Assembly (NCBI RefSeq): GCF_005938645.2
Contig: NZ_CP042171.1
Location: 2,666,001-2,730,000 of the forward strand
Source of the DNA: Pedobacter sp. KBS0701
GTDB lineage: Bacteria; Bacteroidota; Bacteroidia; Sphingobacteriales; Sphingobacteriaceae
Direction of reading: 5' to 3'
Length of the DNA stretch: 64,000 nt
The notes under the pieces were generated by a model. The model did not search any database. It was not told the DNA's origin and saw nothing but the letters and a program-made list of their open reading frames with translations. The translations under genes were made by a program, and so were the position numbers. Positions 54,616 to 62,313 of the stretch are shown here, piece by piece; the first letter of the stretch is position 1; each line of letters opens with the position of its first letter.

Positions 54616-55104
54616 TTAAAATTTCATTGTATCGTGCTTACCTAAATCGGGTGTATCTCCAGTTACCGCTGCTTTTAATATACTGAATAACACTACAATT
54701 TTTGACGCAGATGCATCCCAGTACTCAGCCTCTTCAGGTGTAACTTTTATCAGAATTAATCTCGGATCATCGATGCCATCCGGAAACCAGGCTTTAATAA
54801 ATGGAGAAAAATACGCCTCTTTACGGACTTTATCATCTATAAGCTCCGCTTTGCCTTTAACAGTTAAATAGGTGTTGTTAGATGGATCGCTGTAGGCCAG
54901 CAACACATTATTTTCTTTTGAAATTTCTTTTGATTTAAGAGAATACTCGTTGGTGTAAAACCACAAACTGCCATCGTCTTCTATTTTCGCAGTTCCCATT
55001 GGTCTGCTTCCAAATTCATCGCCTGAAGAAAATGTAGTAAACATACAGGTTCTTACACTTTCTGCCATTTCTTTAAGGATCGCTATATTTTTCTCGTTTT
55101 TCAT
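54616..55104 (-). CDS. Pyridoxamine-5'-phosphate-oxidase-like general stress protein
   Basis: 162 residues from the ATG at 55104; the longer frame adds 11 residues of no conserved character. Split-barrel flavin-binding fold with RTCMFTTFSSGDEFGSRPM, LWFYTNEYSLKSKEI and YLTVKGKAELIDD, as in the general stress protein 26-type family. It binds flavin; the physiological substrate is unknown. A hairpin terminator follows. Confidence 0.9.
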   Translation of the reverse strand: MKNEKNIAILKEMAESVRTCMFTTFSSGDEFGSRPMGTAKIEDDGSLWFYTNEYSLKSKEISKENNVLLAYSDPSNNTYLTVKGKAELIDDKVRKEAYFSPFIKAWFPDGIDDPRLILIKVTPEEAEYWDASASKIVVLFSILKAAVTGDTPDLGKHDTMKF

Positions 55105-55156
55105 GATTTTTAGTATTTGAAAGAAAACAGGAAGCAACCTAAAAGGTTTGCACGAA

Positions 55157-55762
55157 TTAAATCTTATTTGGTTTGCTTACATATTTATTACCTTTTATAA
55201 AGAACCTCCAAGGTAGTAAAGCATGCTCTTTTGCATAAGCAATGCCCACACGAGGTGTAGCCGCAATATCCTCTTCATTATATTTTATACCATGATCTTC
55301 GATCCAAATATCATTACCAGAAAGATTTTTTGCATTAAAGGTTTTATCGATCCCTAAGGCTTTTGCCGCTGATCCGGGTCCTGCTGAAATAGCACCCTTT
55401 GTATGAGGCATATTTCTCCGCTCTTCAATAATTTCTATACCAATCAACGGTTCTATCCCCCTGATCAATACGGCGTGAGGATCATTTTCAACTGAAGTAA
55501 CCACATTAAAAAGATGATGCATACCATAACAGAGATAAACATAAGCAATGCCACCCTCTCCATACATGGTTTCGGTCCGGTTGGTGCGGCGACCGCCATA
55601 AGCATGAGACGCTTTATCTTTTATTCCGAAATAAGCTTCCGTTTCTACAATGATACCGGCAGTGATTTCATTGCCGATTTTCGTATACAAAACTTTTCCA
55701 AGCAAATCTTTTGCAAGACCTACCACATCCTCATTCAGGTAATATTCAGGTTTTAATTTCAA
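55157..55762 (-). CDS. 3-methyladenine DNA glycosylase (AAG/MPG type)
   Basis: 201 residues. Fold and motifs of the mammalian AAG/MPG family: VVGLAKDLLGKVL, IIVETEAYFGIKDKASHAYGGRRT (catalytic Glu), GIAYVYLCYGMHHLFNVV and ISAGPGSAAKALGI. It removes alkylated purines from DNA. It follows the GAF protein gene closely on the same strand. Confidence 0.96.
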   Translation of the reverse strand: MKLKPEYYLNEDVVGLAKDLLGKVLYTKIGNEITAGIIVETEAYFGIKDKASHAYGGRRTNRTETMYGEGGIAYVYLCYGMHHLFNVVTSVENDPHAVLIRGIEPLIGIEIIEERRNMPHTKGAISAGPGSAAKALGIDKTFNAKNLSGNDIWIEDHGIKYNEEDIAATPRVGIAYAKEHALLPWRFFIKGNKYVSKPNKI

Positions 55763-55775
55763 TATCAGATGTAAA

Positions 55776-56255
55776 TTATCTATTTAACAAAATACCGATA
55801 ACCTGCTCTAAATAAAGCTGATCCGTCTCGTTAAATCTATTCAACACTTCGCTATCTACATCAAGCACACCAATCACCTCATTGTTAACGATTAAAGGCA
55901 GAACGATTTCCGACTTTGAAGCTGACGCACAGGCAATGTGCCCGGGAAATTCCTCCACATCTGGTACGATGATGGTTTTTGCTTCTGCCCAGGAAGATCC
56001 ACAAACACCTTTTCCTTTTTTAATCCTCGTACAGGCCACAGGACCCTGGAAAGGCCCAAGTACCAGCTCATCATGCTTCACCAAATAAAAACCCACCCAA
56101 AACCAACCAAACTGCTCTTTAAGTGCTGCAGCAACGTTTGCCAGGTTAGCGATAAAATCTGTTTCGCCATAAAGTAATGCTTCAATTTGGGGGATGATGG
56201 ATTGATATTGTTCTTCTTTCGAAGTATCTCTGGTAATAACTAAATCTTCTGCCAT
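55776..56255 (-). CDS. GAF-domain free methionine-(R)-sulfoxide reductase
   Basis: 159 residues, a single GAF domain of the fRMsr type. The conserved Cys residues appear in CTRIKKGKGVCGSSWAE and HIACASASKSEIVLP, the active-site pattern of free-Met-R-sulfoxide reductase. GVLDVDSEVLNRFNETD closes the domain. It repairs oxidised free methionine with thioredoxin. The glycosylase gene is 13 bases downstream. Confidence 0.9.
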   Translation of the reverse strand: MAEDLVITRDTSKEEQYQSIIPQIEALLYGETDFIANLANVAAALKEQFGWFWVGFYLVKHDELVLGPFQGPVACTRIKKGKGVCGSSWAEAKTIIVPDVEEFPGHIACASASKSEIVLPLIVNNEVIGVLDVDSEVLNRFNETDQLYLEQVIGILLNR

Positions 56256-56384
56256 TTTCTATTTTGTGTAATTCAAAGTTAATCATGATTTGTGAGATGT
56301 ACAGAAATTTTGGTTTTAATGACGAAAATTTGAACGATAAGCTATATTTAAATTCCTTAGTTTTGGCAAATCAACCACCAATTT

Positions 56385-57074
56385 ATGATTGTAGCGTTAA
56401 CTATTACCAAATTCCGTGGCTTTACTACCCCTTTTGCCTTTATTGGGATGGCGGTTTTGAGGTTGCCCTTATGGTTAAATAAAAAGTGCAGGTTTTGGAA
56501 ATTAATGGGAAGTGGAAAAGATGCTCAGGTAGATCTTGCACCAGATTATAAACACTGGGCGATACTTACAGCCTGGGATAACCGTATAGCTTGTGATAAT
56601 TTTTATCGTGATTCTTTTGTGATAAAATGGTTTGGTTTCTTTGGAATTGAAAGCTTTACCATATTACTAAATCCTTTATCCAGTCATGGCTTATGGTCAA
56701 AAAGAGAGCCATTTAAAGTTGAAAAAACAGGCAAAAATTACACTGGAAAGATTGCCGTAATTACCAGAGCTGCGATTAAATTTAACAAGCTAAATGAGTT
56801 CAGGCAGAATATTAAAAGGGCGGCTGATGCTATGCGGGTTGCCCCTGGTTTTATCTTATCTGCTGGTGTAGGAGAAAATCCATTTTTTGACCAGGCTACT
56901 TTTTCGATATGGGAAAGCGCTGAAAGCATGAAAGCTTACGCTTACCAATCACACGATCATTCAGACGTTATCAAACTCACCAGGGAGCGCAAATGGTATA
57001 AAGAAGAGTTGTTTGCCCGGTTCTCCATTGTAGATAGTTGGGGTACGCTTAATGGTGTATCTATTGAATCGTAA
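56385..57074 (+). CDS. Spheroidene-monooxygenase-like (CrtA-type) protein
   Basis: 229 residues. Motifs match the CrtA-like family: FAFIGMAVLRLPLWLNKKCRFWKLMGSGKDA, HWAILTAWDNRIACDNF, KREPFKV and FDQATFSIWESAESMKAYAY. CrtA itself oxygenates carotenoids, but single homologues in Bacteroidota without carotenoid genes nearby have unknown function, and no carotenoid gene is in this window. The start at 56385 begins the conserved part (MIVALTITKF). Confidence 0.85.
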   Translation: MIVALTITKFRGFTTPFAFIGMAVLRLPLWLNKKCRFWKLMGSGKDAQVDLAPDYKHWAILTAWDNRIACDNFYRDSFVIKWFGFFGIESFTILLNPLSSHGLWSKREPFKVEKTGKNYTGKIAVITRAAIKFNKLNEFRQNIKRAADAMRVAPGFILSAGVGENPFFDQATFSIWESAESMKAYAYQSHDHSDVIKLTRERKWYKEELFARFSIVDSWGTLNGVSIES

Positions 57075-57090
57075 AAAAAATATAAAATAA

Positions 57091-57342
57091 ATGAGAGTAG
57101 TAGCAGAACTTCCACATCCGGAATGTAAGATTACCATTTTTTCGATGAACCAGAAATTCATCATCAAATTTGAACAAGGTACTTTTGAGCAAAGTTATAA
57201 ACTTGCTGAACTTGACCTGAGTGGAGGAGGCGTAAATGATGTGTTCGAAATTTTGGATGAAGAATTTATCCAGACTGTTATCGCTAAGTTTAAAACAATG
57301 CGTACCGATTTTACAGCAGCTTATAACAGACATCAGTATTAG
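57091..57342 (+). CDS. Conserved hypothetical protein
   Basis: 83 residues, start 16 bases after the CrtA-like gene, on the same strand. It has a compact beta-beta-alpha character (ECKITIFSMNQKFIIKFEQG, then DVFEILDEEFIQTVIAKF). I do not recognise a named family, but the composition and operon position support a real gene. Confidence 0.6.
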   Translation: MRVVAELPHPECKITIFSMNQKFIIKFEQGTFEQSYKLAELDLSGGGVNDVFEILDEEFIQTVIAKFKTMRTDFTAAYNRHQY

Positions 57343-57740
57343 AAATAATTAACTCAACTGATTGATTTACAGCTTATTAATAAGTTATTCAAAATTATAT
57401 TCCGAATTTAAGGATCTTATTGATGTTAAAATAATGCTTTATTGATAGTTTTAGTTAAGATATGTTAATATAAGTTATTGATATATTGATTTTTGAATCA
57501 TTATACAAAATATAATTTTGGCATTTGATTTGGCCAAATAAATGGGAGGTTTAGTGATTTCTGGGATGAAAGTATGCAAAAATCAATCATTGCAAGACAC
57601 GAAGCAATCTTTAATGCATACGCTACTCGGGATCGTTGTAAAGTTGCTTTGTCTTTCCAGCAATGATGATTCCTCGGCACTTAAACTCAATAAACTCACT
57701 TGTTTAATTAATTTATTATTAAAAGAATCCAATAGAGTGT
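57343..57740. other. AT-rich intergenic region
   Basis: No gene recognised. An 80-codon frame at 57542-57784 overlaps the REP-like sequence and is judged non-coding. Confidence 0.45.
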
Positions 57741-57964
57741 TCGTCATCTCGACCGGAGCAACGCGCAGTGGAGATCTTATTTAGACAGATATTTTTTTTG
57801 CGCAGAGCCTTCCAGTTTCCGGCTGTTTTGCACTCCGCTCAAGAGGATGGAGTTGCTGCTTTCTTACGAGTAGGAGAATTGCTATCATTTATATTAACGC
57901 TATAAAGTAAAAGATAGCAACTCCAAAGATTTCTCCGTTTCGCTACACTTCAGTCGAAAGGACG
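57741..57964. repeat. REP-like intergenic palindromic sequence
   Basis: Related to 49691-49803: it begins GTCATCTCGACCGGAGCAAC, continues GCGCAGTGGAGATCTTATTTAG with the same ATCT-TTAGACAG core, and closes with TTTCTCCGTTTCGCTACACT mirrored to CAGTCGAAAGGAC. Space between a rightward gene end and a leftward gene end. Confidence 0.65.
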
Positions 57965-58126
57965 CCCCATTTGTACCCGACCTCATAGAGAAACTCCTCT
58001 GTTTTTCCAAACCTGACCTCTGTGTATAAGCAAAGTGCGCATCAAATAGAATCTATGTTTATCTGTGCAAATCTTTAGTTAAACGGGTAAATTTATCGGC
58101 TGGGACCAAAATAAAGAAATGAAAGT

Positions 58127-58465
58127 TTAAGCAGAAACTACTGTATCGTGTACTACTACCCTATACCAGTTTTGAGAGAATTTTTCTACAGCATCTAAAT
58201 GCATTTTATCTTCCTGGTAAGCATTATGATCTGCGATGTTGGCAAATGTAATGGTTAATGAATAGGTAAAAGAGTTATCAGTTACGGGGCGCACTGGTGT
58301 ATTAGCTGCCAGGCCATAATTTAATGTTTTGATATATTTTATTGGTTTTAAACTTTCGAAGAAGTTGGCAAAATCTGCAATTTCGGTTTTGGTTAGTTGA
58401 GGTTTTAACCAGAACATTACGAAGTGTTGGATCTGTCCTTTATCAATGGTAGGAATTTCTGTCAT
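58127..58465 (-). CDS. Dabb-family stress-responsive A/B barrel protein
   Basis: 112 residues of the Dabb family, dimeric alpha-beta barrel: IQHFVMFWLKPQLTKTEIADF, FFESLKPIKYIKTLNYGLAA, FTYSLTITFANIADHNAYQEDKMHLDAVEKF and VVHDTV. The family contains ligand-binding and stress-induced proteins without a common reaction. It stands alone. Confidence 0.93.
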   Translation of the reverse strand: MTEIPTIDKGQIQHFVMFWLKPQLTKTEIADFANFFESLKPIKYIKTLNYGLAANTPVRPVTDNSFTYSLTITFANIADHNAYQEDKMHLDAVEKFSQNWYRVVVHDTVVSA

Positions 58466-58514
58466 GGGTTATTTTTTCTTTAAATATATTAATCATTTTT
58501 TATTAGACATAAAA

Positions 58515-58540
58515 AAAGTCCTGGTGTAAACCAGGACTTT
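58515..58540 (-). terminator. Rho-independent terminator
   Basis: Eleven-base perfect stem AAAGTCCTGGT / ACCAGGACTTT with a GTAA loop and an A-run on the left (U-tail on the minus strand). It ends the transcript of the glycine-zipper lipoprotein gene. Confidence 0.85.
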
Positions 58541-58559
58541 CCATATCTTTTAAAAAAGA

Positions 58560-59069
58560 TTAGTTTTTAGGCTGCACACGGCCAGATTTTCTGTCTTCGC
58601 CTCTACCGATTAAATAACCGCCACCAGCTCCAACTAATCCGCCTATTATAGCACCTCTACCTTTTTTCTTATCGATTAAGGCACCACCAACGGCACCGCC
58701 GACACCACCGATTACTGCACCTTTAGCGGCATCGCTCCAGCCTTTTTTCTTAGCAGTTGGTTGTGTACCACCGTAAGCACTGCTAGAACTACCGCCAGAG
58801 CTTGCATAAGATCTTGATGATCTTGACGACGCTGCTCCTGCCTTTCTGGCTGCTATTAATTCTGCCTGGTGTTTAGCTTCTTTCTCTTGTTCTACTTTTG
58901 CAGCGGCAGCTTTATTAAAGCTATCTAACCTTAAACTGTCTTTTACTGCTTTAATTGCTAATTCCTTCTCAGCTTGTTGTTGTTTTAATGCAGCTTCTTC
59001 CTTTGCCTTGTTATTACAAGCAAATAAAACTGAAGAACTTAATGCGATTACTACCAATATCTTTTTCAT
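58560..59069 (-). CDS. Glycine-zipper lipoprotein with coiled-coil arm
   Basis: 169 residues. Lipoprotein signal with VLFACNN (Cys18); a charged helix rich in Ala, Lys, Glu and Gln (20-80) that looks like a coiled coil; a Ser-rich linker; then a YMGG/glycine-zipper membrane segment (GAVIGGVGGAVGGALIDKKKGRGAIIGGLVGAGGG). This build recurs in envelope-spanning lipoproteins of unknown role in Bacteroidota. A strong terminator follows, and the gene is single. Confidence 0.85.
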   Translation of the reverse strand: MKKILVVIALSSSVLFACNNKAKEEAALKQQQAEKELAIKAVKDSLRLDSFNKAAAAKVEQEKEAKHQAELIAARKAGAASSRSSRSYASSGGSSSSAYGGTQPTAKKKGWSDAAKGAVIGGVGGAVGGALIDKKKGRGAIIGGLVGAGGGYLIGRGEDRKSGRVQPKN

Positions 59070-59200
59070 AACTTTTAATTTTTAATATGAAGCTTGTTTC
59101 GCTACCTAACCTCGCTAAACAGGTTTCAATGGATTGTGTGATTTAGTTAATTACTAGTACTAAAGAAAAAATGATGCCAAAAAGTTTTGAAAATAGAAAA

Positions 59201-59923
59201 TTATTCCACTAAGTCGATATACCAGAAACCTGAAAATGCTGTGGATGAACATGGTGAATCATCATTTGGTGTGGTTTTGGCAGGTGTATTATAGGTGCGG
59301 AATACCTGCTCTCCAATGGTGAATGGTATTTTATTCTTGAAAATCGGCCCTTCAAAAGCAAAGGTATGAAACTCTCCATTTTCGCCACAGGGATCAATTC
59401 CTGACGGAAGCCGATCAATCAAATCTTCGCTTATTATTTTTCCACAGATCTCTTTCAAATTCTCCTGTGTACACACAATGATGGTTTTATAGTTCAGATT
59501 GATAAATTCGCTGATCAAACCTCTGGTATCTTTATGCCATAGCGGGAATACGGCTTTCAAACCAATTTCAGCCAGTTTATCTTCGCGATATTTACGCAGG
59601 TCTTCCAGAAAAATATCACCAAAAATAGAATGCGTAATCCCTTCTGCCTTAAATTTATTCAGGTGTGTATGCATAGTATTGTCGTAAGTTTCCATATCGG
59701 GCATTTCGCCTAAACGAATCTGATACAAAGGAATACCAATACTTTCAGCTTGTTTAATCAGTAAAGCTTCCCTTACTCCGTGCATAGAAACACGATTATA
59801 CTGCTGGGTGACAGTAGTAACCAGATAACGGATTTCGAGCGTTGGATCCTGAAGTGCATAGTGCAATGCAAGAGTACTGTCTTTACCACCACTCCAATTA
59901 AAAATGCAGCTTTTTTTATCCAT
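59201..59923 (-). CDS. Dph6-like ATP pyrophosphatase
   Basis: 240 residues of the adenine-nucleotide alpha-hydrolase (PP-loop) family. PP-motif SGGKDSTLALHYAL is at residues 11-24, then SMHGVREALLIKQAESIGIPL and GENGEFHTFAFEGP, as in diphthine-ammonia ligase relatives. True diphthamide synthesis is not bacterial, so the substrate is different; links with cobalamin loci have been noticed in Bacteroidota, and here a BtuF-like gene is close. The start overlaps the sirtuin gene by eight bases. Confidence 0.88.
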   Translation of the reverse strand: MDKKSCIFNWSGGKDSTLALHYALQDPTLEIRYLVTTVTQQYNRVSMHGVREALLIKQAESIGIPLYQIRLGEMPDMETYDNTMHTHLNKFKAEGITHSIFGDIFLEDLRKYREDKLAEIGLKAVFPLWHKDTRGLISEFINLNYKTIIVCTQENLKEICGKIISEDLIDRLPSGIDPCGENGEFHTFAFEGPIFKNKIPFTIGEQVFRTYNTPAKTTPNDDSPCSSTAFSGFWYIDLVE

Positions 59924-60599
59924 TCAATAATATACTTTTCAGTTGCTCCATTCCATTCACCGCATTTTGTTCAATGGTAATTACATTCTGGTAACGTTTA
60001 ACATCTGGAGTTTTAGGATCGATAATGTATTTATTCACATTACGAGGAACGAAATCGATAAGTCCAGCTGCAGGATAAACGGCCAAGGAAGTGCCAATCA
60101 GCACAAACAAATCGGCCTTTCCGCAAATTTTTGCCGCAACTTCAATCATTGGTACCGCTTCGCCAAACCACACTACATGTGGCCGCAATTGTGAGCCCAA
60201 CTCGCATAGTTCGCCCATTTTGATTTCCGTTCCATTAATAGAATATGTTAAATTAGGCCTTAAATCGGACTGAGATCTGGTAATCACGCCATGGAGGTGG
60301 GTAACTTTAGTAGAACCAGCCCTCTCGTGCAAATCGTCGATATTTTGGGTGATGATTTCAACGTCAAAATCCTTTTCGAGTTCTGCGAGTAACAAGTGTG
60401 CCTGATTAGGCTTTGCATCTAAAACCTGCCTTCTTCTTTCATTATAAAACTCCAGTACCAATTCCGGATTTCGTTCCCAGGCTTCGGGTGTAGCTACATC
60501 ATATATATTGTAACCTTCCCACAAACCATCAGCGTCCCTAAATGTTTTTAACCCGCTTTCGGCACTGATTCCTGCCCCTGTTAACACAACTAATTTCAT
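59916..60599 (-). CDS. Sirtuin (NAD-dependent protein deacylase), zinc-ribbon-less
   Basis: 227 residues, Sir2 family. NAD-binding motifs GAGISAESGLKTFRD, TQNIDDLHERAG with the catalytic HLHG, and FVLIGTSLAVYPAAGL are complete. The four zinc-binding Cys residues of typical CobB are absent: between HLHG and RPHVVWFGE only one Cys is found. This is common in Bacteroidota sirtuins. It removes acyl groups from lysines using NAD+. It overlaps the Dph6-like gene by eight bases. Confidence 0.93.
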   Translation of the reverse strand: MKLVVLTGAGISAESGLKTFRDADGLWEGYNIYDVATPEAWERNPELVLEFYNERRRQVLDAKPNQAHLLLAELEKDFDVEIITQNIDDLHERAGSTKVTHLHGVITRSQSDLRPNLTYSINGTEIKMGELCELGSQLRPHVVWFGEAVPMIEVAAKICGKADLFVLIGTSLAVYPAAGLIDFVPRNVNKYIIDPKTPDVKRYQNVITIEQNAVNGMEQLKSILLNG

Positions 60600-60623
60600 A
60601 TAATGATTACACTGATTAAAAGA

Positions 60624-61556
60624 TTACACTGATTGTAGTGATTGTGCGTAATTGATAAACTTCTTAGCCATATTTTTATCTGCTTTAAAAATATCAGGAT
60701 GGAACATGCAAGCTAAAGCTTCAATACCTTCTACCAAAGTACCGATGCTTGGCTGTGTAAACATATCAAAGTCGGCAATATAAACCTGATTATTTTTTAC
60801 TGCTTCCAGATTACCCCATCCTGGTTTCGAGGTAAGCAACACCATTTCTTCGAGACTTCTTTTTTGATCAAAGCCACATGGGGCAATTACTAAAACTTCG
60901 GGATTATACTTCAGAATCTTTTCCCATGGCGTAACAATCGAATCACCCGCAGGGTTCGAAAGCATATCAACACCACCAGCAGCAGCAATCTGAAAAGGAA
61001 TCCAATGTCCGCAATTATAGATCGGTTCGATCCATTCCATCAGCATGATCCTCTTTAATGGTGCGCGGTTAGCCCTAAGCTGATCTAAAATATAATCTGT
61101 TTTCCTTTGCAGGGTTGCAAGGTAATTTAAAGCCACTTCTTCCTTACCCAAAGCTCTGGCAATGGTAATAGCGCATTCGAATACATCCTGTAAGTTATTT
61201 GGTGATAAAGGAACCAGCGTAGGTGTTTTGCTTAGCTTCATTACTGCGGTTTCGGTACAAACGGTATCGATGTTGCAAACTTCACATATATCCTGTGTAA
61301 AAACCACGTCGGGTGAAATACTCTCTAATAGCTCATCATCTACCCAATACAAACTTTTGCCCTGCGCTTTTGAAGCTGAAAAGATGCGATCGATTTCAAT
61401 GCTTGAATAATTTTTACCTTCGAGTATACAGTGGACAACTTTTGGTTGATCTGCTGCCTCTTTAGGACATTCGAAGGTTACGCCATGCAGGTATTCTTGC
61501 AGGCCCATATCGTAAATCATTTTGGTAGCGGCAGGTAAAAAGGAAACAACTTTCAT
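60624..61556 (-). CDS. BtuF-like cobalamin-binding protein without signal peptide
   Basis: 310 residues of the periplasmic-binding fold used by BtuF/FepB. Opening VVSFLPAATKMIYDMGLQ and later SPDVVFTQDICEVCNID, CALGKE-type helix and FDMFTQPSIGTLVEGIEALA. It begins directly with the first strand: no signal peptide is present, so unlike true BtuF it would stay in the cytoplasm unless exported otherwise. It lies upstream of the sirtuin gene by 24 bases and downstream of the membrane protein and TonB receptor, as part of a cobalamin-linked group. Confidence 0.85.
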   Translation of the reverse strand: MKVVSFLPAATKMIYDMGLQEYLHGVTFECPKEAADQPKVVHCILEGKNYSSIEIDRIFSASKAQGKSLYWVDDELLESISPDVVFTQDICEVCNIDTVCTETAVMKLSKTPTLVPLSPNNLQDVFECAITIARALGKEEVALNYLATLQRKTDYILDQLRANRAPLKRIMLMEWIEPIYNCGHWIPFQIAAAGGVDMLSNPAGDSIVTPWEKILKYNPEVLVIAPCGFDQKRSLEEMVLLTSKPGWGNLEAVKNNQVYIADFDMFTQPSIGTLVEGIEALACMFHPDIFKADKNMAKKFINYAQSLQSV

Positions 61557-61606
61557 TGGATGTAAGATGTAATAGGTAAAATGGAATTAATGTTCTAAAT
61601 TAAAAA

Positions 61607-61640
61607 AAATCCTCTTTTGAATCGAATCAAAAGAGGATTT
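61607..61640 (-). terminator. Rho-independent terminator
   Basis: 14-base perfect stem AAATCCTCTTTTGA / TCAAAAGAGGATTT, six-base loop, then an A-run (U-tail on the minus strand). It ends the TonB receptor-membrane protein transcript and separates it from the BtuF-like gene. Confidence 0.9.
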
Positions 61641-61686
61641 CTATGTTGTTTTCACTTATTGGTGTTATACAAAACAATGGATATTT

Positions 61687-62274
61687 CTAAAACTCTTGTG
61701 TTTGCAGTTTTAATACCGGATATTTTGCTTTCAGGATTTCGAAAGCTCCAAAAAGTAATGCAGCGTAAATCACTGTTCCTTCTAAAAATCTAATCTCGAA
61801 TGGAATGGCTTTAATTAAACAATCTATAAAGCCATTTATGTTTTGTGTATAGAGTGGGTTTTTATACCATGATCCAATGTCACTAACTATCCAATGTATA
61901 AACACGATTACAATTGTAGATAATAATAAGCTGGCAATATTTACTTTTTTTAATAAAAAACGACCGGCTAAAACCATTAATGCAATTGCAAGGTATGTCC
62001 AAAGTTCCTGAACCAAAAGCATATCTACATACTGTTTGTAAATGGTTGTATAAAGCACTAAATCACTTAAAAATAAACTCAATAACGGAAAAGCGAATGC
62101 TTTGAGGTGATCTTTAAAATATGCTCCTCCAAATAAAGCTACCGCTCCTATTGATGAAAAATTGGCAAACTTTAATTCATCAGAGTTGAATGTTACCAGC
62201 AAACGTAAAGCCGTTATTGCCAATATCATTAACATCAAAATTAAAGTACGTGGATTAAATTTTAAATGAGACAT
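61687..62274 (-). CDS. DUF6580-like integral membrane protein
   Basis: 195 residues with five to six membrane helices. It resembles the DUF6580 family found beside cobalamin receptors: LMILAITALRLLVTF, FSSIGAVALFGGAYF and GSWYKNPLYTQNINGFIDCL, ending in a last helix with GAFEILKAKYP. It has the size of an ECF-type substrate-binding subunit, but this is a shape argument only. It follows the TonB receptor by 39 bases and ends before a strong terminator. Confidence 0.8.
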   Translation of the reverse strand: MSHLKFNPRTLILMLMILAITALRLLVTFNSDELKFANFSSIGAVALFGGAYFKDHLKAFAFPLLSLFLSDLVLYTTIYKQYVDMLLVQELWTYLAIALMVLAGRFLLKKVNIASLLLSTIVIVFIHWIVSDIGSWYKNPLYTQNINGFIDCLIKAIPFEIRFLEGTVIYAALLFGAFEILKAKYPVLKLQTQEF

Positions 62275-62313
62275 GCTACTTCTGGTTAATATTTAAGCAA
62301 AGTTAAATTTTTA

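Noticed and set aside
57542..57784. 80-codon plus-strand frame
   Set aside because: Its end runs into the REP-like palindrome and its composition is not protein-like.
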